From Herbaspirillum rhizosphaerae_A (GTDB taxonomy: Bacteria; Pseudomonadota; Gammaproteobacteria; Burkholderiales; Burkholderiaceae_D), in NCBI RefSeq assembly GCF_046025915.1, contig NZ_JAQQFR010000013.1, positions 62,001 through 126,000 of the forward strand: a stretch of DNA of 64,000 bases. Direction: 5' to 3'. Made by a program: the position numbers and the translations under genes. A model generated the notes under the pieces. That model did no database searches. It saw nothing but the letters and a program-made list of their open reading frames with translations, and had not been told where the DNA came from. Positions within the stretch are counted from its first letter, which is position 1, and every line of letters starts with the position of its first letter. Below, in pieces: positions 16,318-24,233 of this stretch.

Positions 16318-18074
16318 GCGGCCCCTCCGAGCAGAATGCGTCCGCTGGCGTGCTGGCCGTCGGCGGAGTGCAGGCGGAATGCCAGTGCGTTTTTTTGCAT
16401 GTCATGTTCAAGTTCAAGACTGACGGTTGCACCGGGAACAATTACGCGCTGAAATTTCAACCCCTGCATGCCGAGGCAATCGGGTGGCAGAGGCAGATAC
16501 TGACGTCCCAGTTCCAGTGCCCAGTTCACTTGCGCGACACCGGGCAGGATAGGCGCTTCAGGAAAGTGGCCTTCGAAATAGAGCAGGTTTTCCGGGACAT
16601 ACAGTTGCAGCGTGACCTGCGTGTCGGTGCGCTGTATCAGCGTATGTTCGGGCAATAGCGGGCGCTCGGATGCTGATGGCGGCGTTTGCGAATCTTCCAG
16701 CAATGCGGTTAATGCCGCCAATGTGGTTTTGCCTTGCGTGTTGGCGGGCAGGGCGTCGAGGTAGCGCCACATGCGTGGCAGCGCAACGCTTTCGATCGCA
16801 TCCGCCAGTACGGCGCGTAGCTGAGTGTTGAGCGCCAGCTTGCCTTGCCGCCCCAGCACGTCGCGACCTGCCGCGGTCAAGACGACGAAAGCAGCAATCC
16901 GATCACGTTGTCCTGGCGCCTGATGCAGCATGACGCGCGCTTCTGCTGACAGCGGTGACGTCAGCAACAGGCGTTCGATCTGGTCGAGCGAGATGCGTTT
17001 TTCTTCCAACTTGACGATGCGGTCAGCGCGGCCGCGCAGGGAGAATTTCTGCCCTTCGGAAAATTCCACCCGGTCGGCCATGCGCAGCCAATCGCTGTCG
17101 GGCAGGTGTGGCGAGCGTACTTCCAGGCAGTCGTGTTCGATGTTGAGCCGGACGTCGACATACGGCATCGCTTGCCAGCTATCGTCGCGCTCAATACCAG
17201 GCAAGGGCTGACGCCAGGCGATGCCGCCGGTTTCCGAGCTGCCATAGATTTCAATCGGGCTGTGTCCGAATTGCTGGTGTGTGGCTGCGGCTACATCGGG
17301 GAACAAGGGGCCGCCGGATGAAAAGATCGCTTGCAGATGCGTGATGTCAGGCTGTACGGGACTCTCCGGTAGGCGTTTCAGGTGCGCCGGACTGGACAGC
17401 AGCAGCCATGGACGTTGTGGCGCAATGGCGGCGAGATCTTCCGGGAAGAAAGCGCTGTGTGCATGGATCGCGCGGCCCGCGCAAATCGGCCACAGCACTT
17501 TGAACAGCAAGCCGTAGATGTGCTGATGCGAGACGGTCGAAACGATTTCAGCGTTGCCTACGCGCGCGCCGAATAGTGCGTCAAGCGTGGCGATCTCGTT
17601 CGACATCTGCGAGAGTTTTTTCGGGATGGCTTGTGCGGTGCCGGTGCTGCCGGAGGTGTAGACGACAAGACCGATGAAGTCAGCGTTCAGCGTGGTCACA
17701 TCTGCAACGGTGGGCGCGGTGCTTTCGGCATTTACTGATGAAGCCTCCAGCGGCTTCCATTCCGGCGCGAAGTCGCCGATGAAACCGTCAACGTTCGCCG
17801 CCAACGCCTTGCAAGTATCCGGCAAGGTGTCGCTCGGCAGATAAACCGTTTTACCCGCTTGCCAGGCACCGAACAGCGCTGCGGAAAAAGCGATCGTGTC
17901 CTGCATGAACACCGCAAAATTGCGGCCACTGTGGTTTGCCAATAAGTGTCGCCATTGTGTTGCTTCAATGCGAAATTGCGCATTGCTCACGGCATCGCGA
18001 TTGCGCCAGCCGATGAGATGGTCGTCAGCGCGTGCCAGGTAAGGCAGCGCCAGCATATCGATGAATTCAGGCAT
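16314..18074 (-). CDS. Acyl/aryl-acid:ACP ligase fused to hotdog dehydratase (ApeH-ApeI-type)
   Basis: A protein of 586 residues from 18074. The N-terminal ~450 residues are an AMP-forming ligase: P-loop VVYTSGSTGTAQAIPKK, YGSSETGGIAWR, and a C-lid with RADRIVKLEEKRISL. The last ~110 residues are a FabZ-like hotdog domain with LLYFEGHFPEAPILPGV, including the catalytic His. It would load the aryl acid on ACP and also dehydrate 3-hydroxyacyl-ACPs. In many APE loci ApeH and ApeI are separate genes; here they form one chain. Starts at 18107 and 18092 are also in frame; 18074 gives the smallest overlap with the upstream gene. Confidence 0.87.
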   Translation of the reverse strand: MPEFIDMLALPYLARADDHLIGWRNRDAVSNAQFRIEATQWRHLLANHSGRNFAVFMQDTIAFSAALFGAWQAGKTVYLPSDTLPDTCKALAANVDGFIGDFAPEWKPLEASSVNAESTAPTVADVTTLNADFIGLVVYTSGSTGTAQAIPKKLSQMSNEIATLDALFGARVGNAEIVSTVSHQHIYGLLFKVLWPICAGRAIHAHSAFFPEDLAAIAPQRPWLLLSSPAHLKRLPESPVQPDITHLQAIFSSGGPLFPDVAAATHQQFGHSPIEIYGSSETGGIAWRQPLPGIERDDSWQAMPYVDVRLNIEHDCLEVRSPHLPDSDWLRMADRVEFSEGQKFSLRGRADRIVKLEEKRISLDQIERLLLTSPLSAEARVMLHQAPGQRDRIAAFVVLTAAGRDVLGRQGKLALNTQLRAVLADAIESVALPRMWRYLDALPANTQGKTTLAALTALLEDSQTPPSASERPLLPEHTLIQRTDTQVTLQLYVPENLLYFEGHFPEAPILPGVAQVNWALELGRQYLPLPPDCLGMQGLKFQRVIVPGATVSLELEHDMQKNALAFRLHSADGQHASGRILLGGAA

Positions 18075-18624
18075 GGTGATGACGCCTGACATAGAGGCGT
18101 ACGACATATTCGCCGACGAACAGCGCGCCCATCAGCACATAGGAGATCAAGCCGGTATACAGCGACCAGATTGCTTCTGACGCCCATACCGCAGTAGCAA
18201 AGGCGATGCCGCCATTGAGCGCAAAGAAGGCGCACCACACCTGAGTGACACGGCGGGTGTACGCGACGGCGAAGGCCGGCAGATTCGGATCTTGCAAACG
18301 CGCCAGTCGTTCAATGACGGAAGGCGGGCGCACGAGGCTGGCACCGAACAGGGCCAGCATGCCCAGACTGACAGCGACCGGATATAGCTTGAGCGGCAAC
18401 ATGGCATTCCAGAACAGCGCCGGTGCCGCAAGCGCAAGCGCGGCCAGGCTCATCCAGCGATAGCGCTGGCTCAGTTTGGAGGCCAACAGGCGCAACACCG
18501 CGACGGCAACCAGCGCCAGCGCCAGCAACCGAGGTTCTATCTTCCCGTGCGCATACCAGATCAGCAGTGGATATACCAGGATGATCAGGGTGGTCAGGAC
18601 ATGGGCGAAATCAGGCTTTTTCAT
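18067..18624 (-). CDS. COG4648-type membrane protein of APE cluster
   Basis: A 185-residue integral membrane protein with about five hydrophobic helices (first one VLTTLIILVYPLLIWYA, last one YTGLISYVLMGALFVGEYVV). Membrane proteins of this COG4648 type lie between the ACP genes and the ligase in aryl-polyene clusters, as here (ApeG position). No catalytic motif is visible, and the role is unknown, perhaps anchoring the synthase complex to the membrane. The chosen ATG at 18624 overlaps the ACP stop by 14 bases; an earlier ATG seven codons upstream is less likely. Confidence 0.75.
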   Translation of the reverse strand: MKKPDFAHVLTTLIILVYPLLIWYAHGKIEPRLLALALVAVAVLRLLASKLSQRYRWMSLAALALAAPALFWNAMLPLKLYPVAVSLGMLALFGASLVRPPSVIERLARLQDPNLPAFAVAYTRRVTQVWCAFFALNGGIAFATAVWASEAIWSLYTGLISYVLMGALFVGEYVVRLYVRRHHHA

Positions 18625-18889
18625 CCGCCTGCAGCAGCGTCGCAATCACGTTGACCACATCTTGTACGGTGCGCACGGCCCGAAACACGTCAGGCTGGAT
18701 GCGTTTGCCGGTCATCTGGTTCAGTTTGACGACGATGTCGACGGCGTCGATGCTGTCGATGTCGAGATCGGTGTAGAGATTCGATTGTGGCGAGATCTTG
18801 GCTTTGTCGAGTTCGAACATGTCATGCAGCATGTCGACGATCCAGATATAGATCTCGTCCTTGTTCATGGTTGGCGCTAAGGTTGTCAT
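18611..18889 (-). CDS. Acyl carrier protein of the APE cluster (second ACP)
   Basis: An acidic 92-residue ACP. The phosphopantetheine serine lies in LDIDSIDAVDIVVKL, and the four-helix ACP pattern surrounds it. It should carry the growing polyene or the aryl starter; activation would come from the PPTase at 2800-3501. The ATG at 18889 is preceded by AGGAAG/AGG-like sequence; an internal ATG at 18868 has no such site. Together with the neighbouring ACP it gives the two-ACP set (ApeE/ApeF position) of APE systems. Which of the two is the elongation ACP cannot be told from sequence alone. Confidence 0.88.
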   Translation of the reverse strand: MTTLAPTMNKDEIYIWIVDMLHDMFELDKAKISPQSNLYTDLDIDSIDAVDIVVKLNQMTGKRIQPDVFRAVRTVQDVVNVIATLLQADEKA

Positions 18890-18911
18890 GGTGAGCCTGC
18901 TTCCTACTTAT

Positions 18912-19172
18912 TTACTTATTGGCGTGATTGGCGATCAAGGCTTCCAGGGATTGAACCGAGGCAAAGTGCTTGCGGGTTTCTTCGGAATTCGCGGATAAAA
19001 CAACGCCGTAGCGTTTTTGCAATGCGACGCCCAGTTCGAGCGCGTCGATGGAATCCAATCCCAATCCGTCGCCGAACAGCGGGGCGGCGGAATCGATGTC
19101 GGACGGACGGATGTCTTCCAGTTGCAGAACTTCGATAATGAGTTCTTTGATTTCTTCGTCAAGTCTTGGCAT
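18912..19172 (-). CDS. Acyl carrier protein of the APE cluster (first ACP)
   Basis: An acidic protein of 86 residues with the ACP signature GLGLDSIDALELGVAL around the modifiable Ser, and a first helix DEEIKELIIEVLQLE. It starts 4 bases after the acyltransferase stop and precedes the second ACP by 22 bases. It should be converted to holo-ACP by the cluster PPTase and act with the ApeO/ApeC-type ketosynthase pair. The call as ACP is secure; its exact place in the pathway is inferred. Confidence 0.88.
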   Translation of the reverse strand: MPRLDEEIKELIIEVLQLEDIRPSDIDSAAPLFGDGLGLDSIDALELGVALQKRYGVVLSANSEETRKHFASVQSLEALIANHANK

Positions 19173-19175
19173 CGC

Positions 19176-20009
19176 CTAGCTTTCTTTCATGAAATAGTTT
19201 TGCAGGTAGTACGTGAGCTGGCGCGCTGCCAGGGTCGGGTTCTCGGCCTGGCCGGTCACCGTCCTGATATCGATATCCTGTTGAATTTCGATGCTGAAGT
19301 GTGCCATGGTTGGCGGCACTTTCCACCATTTGTTACCTTTGGCGAGCGTTCCCGGTGTGCAACGGATGATCACCGGGGTAATCGCGCATTCGCCGCGCAC
19401 CGCGACATTGGCCGCACCGCGCTTGAAAATCATGTTGCCGTCGGCAGGCGTGCGGGTGCCTTCGGGGAAGATAATCAGATTGCCGCCGCTGCGGATCGAG
19501 GCGATGCAGTCGTCGACCAGTTCCGGGCCGTCTTCATTGCTGATATAGCCGGCCGCGCGCACCGGGCCGCGGGTAAAGGGATTGCGCCACAATGCACCCT
19601 TGACGATGCAGTCGGCTTGCTGAACGAAGGCCATCAGCAATACGGTGTCGATCAGGCTGGGATGGTTGGCGAGAATGAGCAGGCCGCGGCGTTCCAATCG
19701 TTCCAGGCCGGTAATCTCATAGCTGAGTACGCCCAGCATGCGCATCAGTTCGACGAACGCACGGAAAGACAAGCGGATGATGCGGCGCGACCAGAGGATG
19801 CGACGCTCCTGATCGCGGACGAGGAGATTGAGCAGCGGGAAGATCGCCAGTCGCAATGCCAGCCCGCCGGCGCCGAATGCGGCGAAACTGATGCCGGTTC
19901 CACATACTCGCCAGTATTTGTTGAAAAGGGCGGTTTGCTGCCTTGTCGATTGCGTTGTCGAATGCGTGATCAGCTGTTTGCCCGATCGTTTATTCAACCA
20001 ATCAATCAT
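19176..20009 (-). CDS. PlsC-type 1-acyl-glycerol-phosphate acyltransferase-like protein of APE cluster
   Basis: A 277-residue membrane-associated acyltransferase. The HX4D motif is ILANHPSLIDTVLL, followed by FPEGTRTPADG, both diagnostic of the PlsC/LPLAT superfamily. An N-terminal amphipathic/hydrophobic region (FAAFGAGGLALRLAIFPLLNLL) should sit in the inner membrane. It is the second gene of the operon (ApeD position); its start at 20009 overlaps the chain-length factor stop by 8 bases. It may acylate a glycerol-phosphate-like head group or transfer the polyene itself. The frame is open to 20324, but that part is inside the upstream gene. Confidence 0.83.
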   Translation of the reverse strand: MIDWLNKRSGKQLITHSTTQSTRQQTALFNKYWRVCGTGISFAAFGAGGLALRLAIFPLLNLLVRDQERRILWSRRIIRLSFRAFVELMRMLGVLSYEITGLERLERRGLLILANHPSLIDTVLLMAFVQQADCIVKGALWRNPFTRGPVRAAGYISNEDGPELVDDCIASIRSGGNLIIFPEGTRTPADGNMIFKRGAANVAVRGECAITPVIIRCTPGTLAKGNKWWKVPPTMAHFSIEIQQDIDIRTVTGQAENPTLAARQLTYYLQNYFMKES

Positions 20010-20811
20010 GGCGGCTCCAGCGCCAGCGGCGCCCATTGGCAACACGCGCCAGTTCGGCGTCACGGCGCAGGAAGAAGCGCAGGACATCCAATCCCGCCGG
20101 TGCTGCCGAAAGATTCTCGGTCGCGCCATCCTGATCTGCTGCAGACCAGGATAGTGAAAAACGTTCGCCGATGTGGCTTGCTGCGTTGCCGGCAGTGTTG
20201 TCGTCGGCAGTCGCCTGCAACAGCCAGGCCCAGGCGTAGCCTTCTTCGGCGCAATCGTTGTAAGCGCTGAAAGCTTCTGGCGGTGGGCTGTCCGACATGA
20301 CGAGCAATACCTGTGGCGCGCCATCGGCCAACAGCCCGCACGCTTCGATCAATGCGTGTTCAACCGTGCTGGGTCCTGCGGCGATGGCGATGCTATTGCC
20401 GCGGTCGCCGCGTGCAATGGAGAACAAGCCGGCGTTGGCGTTGTGTACGGAGAGGCTGAATGAGGCAGGAGATAGCGGGGCATTGTTGGCCAATTCCATC
20501 AGCAATTCGACCGAACGCGCGCATTCGCCATGGCGGGACGCAAAGATGACCGGGATATCGGATTGCGCCGGAAGGCACTGATAAGCGGTTTCCAGAGCCA
20601 TCTTGCCGGCTGGACTGGCGCGACGGCGCAACATCGGCGGCATGTCTTTGACTTTGGGTTCCGTCGGGGCAACTGCTGATTTGCGGTCGTGGGCCCACTC
20701 CAGCCATGCGGCAGCGGTGTCTAAACCAGGCGCCCAAGCCGTATGCGATGCGACAGAAAAACTGACATCCCCAAAACGCATATTTCTATTCGAATGCTGT
20801 CGATTGCCCAT
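20002..20811 (-). CDS. apeC: Ketosynthase chain-length factor (ApeC-type)
   Basis: A 269-residue ketosynthase-like protein lacking the catalytic Cys: the corresponding region reads SLSVHNANAGLFSIARG, the pattern of 'beta-ketoacyl synthase chain length factor' proteins. In APE systems this subunit pairs with the active ketosynthase ApeO and sets chain length. It is the first gene of the operon, so the main promoter should lie in 20812-21052. The ATG at 20811 has GAGAG very close upstream; the ATG at 20781 (MRFGDVSF) has no visible ribosome site, though many relatives begin near there. The function is well supported by position and missing Cys. Confidence 0.82.
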   Translation of the reverse strand: MGNRQHSNRNMRFGDVSFSVASHTAWAPGLDTAAAWLEWAHDRKSAVAPTEPKVKDMPPMLRRRASPAGKMALETAYQCLPAQSDIPVIFASRHGECARSVELLMELANNAPLSPASFSLSVHNANAGLFSIARGDRGNSIAIAAGPSTVEHALIEACGLLADGAPQVLLVMSDSPPPEAFSAYNDCAEEGYAWAWLLQATADDNTAGNAASHIGERFSLSWSAADQDGATENLSAAPAGLDVLRFFLRRDAELARVANGRRWRWSRHD

Positions 20812-21052
20812 GCTCTCTTCGCAAACGTTATCGTTATATTAATCAGATAGGGCAGTTGTTATTCGCTTTGGGAGTTTTACCACTCCGGCAAGCAATCCTG
20901 CCAACTGATCCGATTGTCTGATAATCGCTGCGACCCCCTCGCATTTTTTGTTAATGTGATAACGAGAGCCGGCTTATTGATCGTTAAAAAAAGTAAATCA
21001 AATATTACGATAAAAGTTACTACAAATTTCTATTTTTGGACGAATATTTAGG
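20812..21052 (-). promoter_or_regulatory. AT-rich upstream region of the APE operon
   Basis: This is the only sizeable non-coding gap ahead of the 18-kb operon. It is markedly richer in A and T than the flanking genes (notably 20981-21050), which often marks a regulated promoter region bound by nucleoid proteins. On the minus strand a TATAAC stands about 30 bases before the start, but I see no convincing -35 partner. No gene is visible. Promoter presence is inferred from position. Confidence 0.45.
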
Positions 21053-21090
21053 CCAAAAAAAAGGCAGGGACGAGTTATCGTTCCTACCTG
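21053..21090 (-). terminator. Intrinsic terminator, probably of the tRNA-Leu transcript
   Basis: On the minus strand, AGGTAGGAACGA and TCGTCCCTGCCT arms (about 12 bp with two imperfect pairs, loop TAAC) are followed by eight Ts (21055-21062). This is a good Rho-independent terminator and lies about 190 bases beyond the 3' end of tRNA-Leu on the same strand. Confidence 0.75.
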
Positions 21091-21279
21091 TTTTGTTCCT
21101 GCAACGCCGGCGCATAATTAGTTCGCTGTAGCGCGATTAACTTATTACTTTGCTGCCGAATCGCCTAGGTGCAACATCTGTTGCTGCATATCGTTTCTTG
21201 CAAATTCCTGACGACTGCAATTTGCTACTTATTTCTATCTGCTATCAATACTGCATGCTCCATCAGCACATTTCAGTGC

Positions 21280-21366
21280 TGGTGCCGGGAGCCGGAATCG
21301 AACCGGCACGGTGTCACCACCGCGGGATTTTGAGTCCCGTGCGTCTACCTATTCCGCCATCCCGGC
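21280..21366 (-). tRNA. tRNA-Leu, anticodon CAA
   Basis: The minus strand holds an 87-base tRNA with encoded CCA (21280-21282). The acceptor stem GCCGGGA pairs with TCCCGGC, the T-arm reads GGTTCGATTCC, and the long variable arm is that of a class II tRNA. The anticodon stem CGGGA/TCCCG encloses the loop CTCAAAA with anticodon CAA, which reads Leu codon UUG. The tRNA stands alone between the APE operon and the permease gene. No integrated element or direct repeat of its 3' end is visible nearby. Confidence 0.95.
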
Positions 21367-21504
21367 AACGCAAGACCGCGATTATGACGGATTTTGAAGA
21401 GAGGGGCAAGACCCTCATGCAATTTTGCTCATGCCGCGCTGCGGTACAAACAGGTATCATCGCCGCTTGAGCAAAAAACGTCGAAGTATGTGGCACATGA
21501 ATGC

Positions 21505-23460
21505 ATGTTGAAGATTCGAGAAATTTTGTTGGGCAAGGCGCTGGACCCGCTGAAAAGCGAGACCCGCCATTCGTTGGCGCTGGTCGCTTTTCTGGCATGG
21601 GTAGGGTTGGGGGCAGACGGTTTGTCCTCATCGGCTTACGGCCCCGAAGAAAGTTTCCGTGCGCTGGGTGAGCATACTCACCTTGGGCTTTACCTCGCGC
21701 TGGCGACGGCGCTGACGGTATTCATCATTGCGCTGGCCTACAACCAGGTCATTGAGCTGTTTCCTACCGGTGGTGGTGGCTACCGGGTGGCAACCAAGCT
21801 GGTCGGTCCCTATCTTGGCCTGATTTCCGGCGTCGCGCTGATTCTTGACTATGTCCTGACGATCGCCATTTCCATCGCTTCTGGTGTCGATGCGCTGGCG
21901 TCTTTGCTGCCGCTGGGCTTTCAGGATTACAAGTTGTGGGCGGAAGCTTTCTTCGTCGGCATGCTGATCGTGCTGAATCTGCGCGGGCTTAAAGAAGCGA
22001 TCCAGTTTCTGTTGCCGATCTTCCTCGGTTTTGTCGCGACGCATCTGGTGCTGATCGTCTACGGCATCTTCGTGCATGCGGAATATCTGCCGGCGCTAGT
22101 GCCTTCTACGCTGAGCGACACCGGCACACTGGCGCAAAACATCGGCTGGGCAGGCGTCGCCAGTATGCTGTTGCTGGCCTATTCGCAGGGCGGAGGTACC
22201 TATACCGGCCTGGAAGCCGTCTCGAACAACGTCAATATGCTGGCCGAACCGCGCGTACGCACCGGCAAAGTGACCATGATGTATATGGCCTTGTCGCTGG
22301 CGTTCACGGCGGGCGGGATCTTCTTGCTGTATCTGCTGTGGGATGCGCGCCATGTCGATGGCGAGACGCTCAACGCGACTACCTTCAGATTGATCATCGA
22401 CAGCATGGGTACCGGCAGCCAATGGCTCAACGATATTCTGCTGGCAGTCGTGCTGGCATTCGAAGCCGGTTTGCTGTTCGTCGCCGCCAACACCGGTTTT
22501 CTCGGTGGCCCGGCGGTGCTGTCGAATATGGCGGCGGATTCCTGGGTGCCGCATAAATTCCGTTACCTGTCGACGCGGCTGGTCACGCAAAACGGCATCC
22601 TGGTCATGGGCATTGCCGCACTGATCATCCTGTTCTGGACGCAGGGCAGCGTGACGCTGCTGATCGTGCTGTATTCGATCTCGGTATTTCTCACCTTCGC
22701 TATTTCGCTGTTCGGCTTGTGCCGTTACTGGTGGCGTCATCGCCGCCATCTGGCGCACTGGAAGCGACGCTTCCTGTTGTCGCTGGTCGGCTTTGTGATT
22801 TGCGCGTCGATTCTGACCGTCTTGTTGTTCGAGAAGCTTTTTGAAGGCGGCTGGGCGACGGCGGTCATCATTGCCGCGATTTCTGCACTCTGCATTTACA
22901 TTCGCAATCACTACCGCGACACCAAGGAAGCGATCCGTTCGGTTGATCAGATCTTTTCCAGTCAGCCCTTCGGCACCAATCTGGACGCGATTGAACCGGA
23001 TCCGGTCAATCAGACGGCGGTCTTTATCGTCGGTACGTCACGCGGTGGCGGTTTGCACGCTTTGCTGTGGGTGCAGCGAATGTTCCCGAATCATTTCAAG
23101 AACTTCATTTTCGTCAATGCGCGAACGGTCGATTCGCACGCCTATGGCGGCGAGGGTGCGGTGGAGCAGATGCGTGCCGAGGCCAATGCGACCTTGCAGT
23201 TCTTCGTGGATTTTTGTCGCAGCCATGGTATGGCATCGACTTCATTCCTGGGATTCGGCACCGACGCCGTGCAGGAAGTCACCAAGCTTTGCTATGACAT
23301 CAGCAAGCAATATCCGAATGCGATTTTCTTTACCAGCAAGCTGATTTTCGAGCAGGACAACTGGTTTATCCGCCTGTTGCATAACCAGGCGGCGTTGGCG
23401 ATCCAGCGCAGGCTGCACTTCGATGGTTTGCAGATGGTGATTCTGCCGATGAAGGTCTGA
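21505..23460 (+). CDS. APC-superfamily permease, KimA/YdaO-like
   Basis: A membrane protein of 651 residues with about 12 helices in the first ~470 residues and a soluble C-terminal domain of ~150. GLGADGLSSSAYGPEE near the N-terminus and ELFPTGGGGYRVA are hallmarks of the KimA-like branch of the APC family. In Bacillus, KimA is a high-affinity potassium/proton symporter controlled by c-di-AMP. Betaproteobacterial relatives are usually listed only as amino-acid permeases, so the substrate is open. I take the ATG at 21505 because family similarity starts there; the open frame continues to 21394 towards the tRNA. A clean terminator follows the stop, and the gene is monocistronic. Confidence 0.78.
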   Translation: MLKIREILLGKALDPLKSETRHSLALVAFLAWVGLGADGLSSSAYGPEESFRALGEHTHLGLYLALATALTVFIIALAYNQVIELFPTGGGGYRVATKLVGPYLGLISGVALILDYVLTIAISIASGVDALASLLPLGFQDYKLWAEAFFVGMLIVLNLRGLKEAIQFLLPIFLGFVATHLVLIVYGIFVHAEYLPALVPSTLSDTGTLAQNIGWAGVASMLLLAYSQGGGTYTGLEAVSNNVNMLAEPRVRTGKVTMMYMALSLAFTAGGIFLLYLLWDARHVDGETLNATTFRLIIDSMGTGSQWLNDILLAVVLAFEAGLLFVAANTGFLGGPAVLSNMAADSWVPHKFRYLSTRLVTQNGILVMGIAALIILFWTQGSVTLLIVLYSISVFLTFAISLFGLCRYWWRHRRHLAHWKRRFLLSLVGFVICASILTVLLFEKLFEGGWATAVIIAAISALCIYIRNHYRDTKEAIRSVDQIFSSQPFGTNLDAIEPDPVNQTAVFIVGTSRGGGLHALLWVQRMFPNHFKNFIFVNARTVDSHAYGGEGAVEQMRAEANATLQFFVDFCRSHGMASTSFLGFGTDAVQEVTKLCYDISKQYPNAIFFTSKLIFEQDNWFIRLLHNQAALAIQRRLHFDGLQMVILPMKV

Positions 23461-23470
23461 CGGGCAAGAA

Positions 23471-23495
23471 GAGCGTTTTACGAAACGCTCTTTTT
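23471..23495 (+). terminator. Intrinsic terminator of the permease gene
   Basis: GAGCGTTT and AAACGCTC form a perfect 8-bp stem (23471-23478 / 23483-23490) around the loop TACG, followed by five Ts. It begins 10 bases after the permease stop codon and touches the stop of the convergent gene. Confidence 0.9.
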
Positions 23496-23895
23496 ATTTC
23501 AGGCTGCAGATGGCTTTGATCATCTGCGCGCCGGTTGAGCCGGGCACCGTGTCTTGCAGCTTGACGTCGCCGTAGGCAAGATAAGGGGAGAACAGCGCGC
23601 CGCCCTGGGCGTCTGCTTTCGCATACATGGTGCGGCTGCCGAAACCGATTTGCTTGTCGTCGCAGTCGAGATAAGCGATGGAAACTTCCGACAGATAGTA
23701 TTTGCCGTGGCCTTGCAGCATTTGCGGCTTGTTCCAGTTCAGCAGGATGTCGGCCTTCAGAACGCCGCGGCTGCGGGTGATGGTGCTTTTATCGACAAAG
23801 AAGGTGCCGAGATCATTGTCGCCGAGCAATGACCATTGCGCGGCAAAAACCTGGTTCGAGACCAGCAGCAACGCCAGCACAGCAAATTTCATCAT
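23494..23895 (-). CDS. Surface-adhesin-E-like secreted protein
   Basis: The 133-residue protein starts at one of two adjacent ATGs (23895 or 23892) with a signal peptide FAVLALLLVSNQVFA. The mature part begins AQWSLLGDNDLGTFFVDKST, then LADILLNW-type strands, and carries two conserved cysteines (YLDCDDKQ and the C-terminal AICSLK). This matches the small surface-adhesin protein E family of Gram-negative bacteria. Its exact role is unknown; a periplasmic or surface location is expected. It is a single gene convergent with the permease. Confidence 0.72.
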   Translation of the reverse strand: MMKFAVLALLLVSNQVFAAQWSLLGDNDLGTFFVDKSTITRSRGVLKADILLNWNKPQMLQGHGKYYLSEVSIAYLDCDDKQIGFGSRTMYAKADAQGGALFSPYLAYGDVKLQDTVPGSTGAQMIKAICSLK

Positions 23896-23964
23896 GTCCC
23901 GTTCAGTGAATGCGGTGATTGTTGAAAGACGTTTCAGATAAACGTCTTGCAAGAAAACAAGGTT

Positions 23965-24084
23965 TCAAGAAAACATAAACGCCAGCATCGCGACGTCATC
24001 TTCCAGCATGATCAGCAGGGTAACTGACCACAGCAGCGTGTGTGCGCTCAGTGCCGCAGTGAAATACGTTAACCGGACCTTCAT
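23965..24084 (-). CDS. Possible 39-residue membrane peptide
   Basis: A short open frame (start ATG at 24084, stop TGA at 23965) encodes a peptide with one hydrophobic segment, TLLWSVTLLIMLEDDVAMLA, and a basic N-terminus MKVRLTY. It lies in the gap upstream of the adhesin-like gene on the same strand. No good ribosome site is visible ahead of it, so this may be chance. Conservation of the frame in related genomes would decide. Confidence 0.3.
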   Translation of the reverse strand: MKVRLTYFTAALSAHTLLWSVTLLIMLEDDVAMLAFMFS

Positions 24085-24170
24085 GATCGTAATGGAAATG
24101 TCAGCTTATTTTAAGCGGCAAATGCTAACACGACATGACGGCCTCGTATTTCGGAAAACACCGATGATGT

Positions 24171-24205
24171 AAAAAAGCCGACGATCCGTAAAGATTCGTC
24201 GGCTT
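24171..24205 (-). terminator. Intrinsic terminator of the dehydrogenase/TRAP operon
   Basis: On the minus strand AAGCCGACGA and TCGTCGGCTT pair around a short AT-containing loop and are followed by six Ts. It sits 29 bases after the TRAP binding-protein stop codon. Confidence 0.88.
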
Positions 24206-24233
24206 GAACTTGACATGGCTGGCGCGGCAGCAG

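Noticed and set aside
21280..21366. tRNA-Leu as attachment site of an integrated island.
   Set aside because: No integrase gene and no repeat of the tRNA 3' end is seen on either side; the APE operon reads like stable chromosomal DNA.
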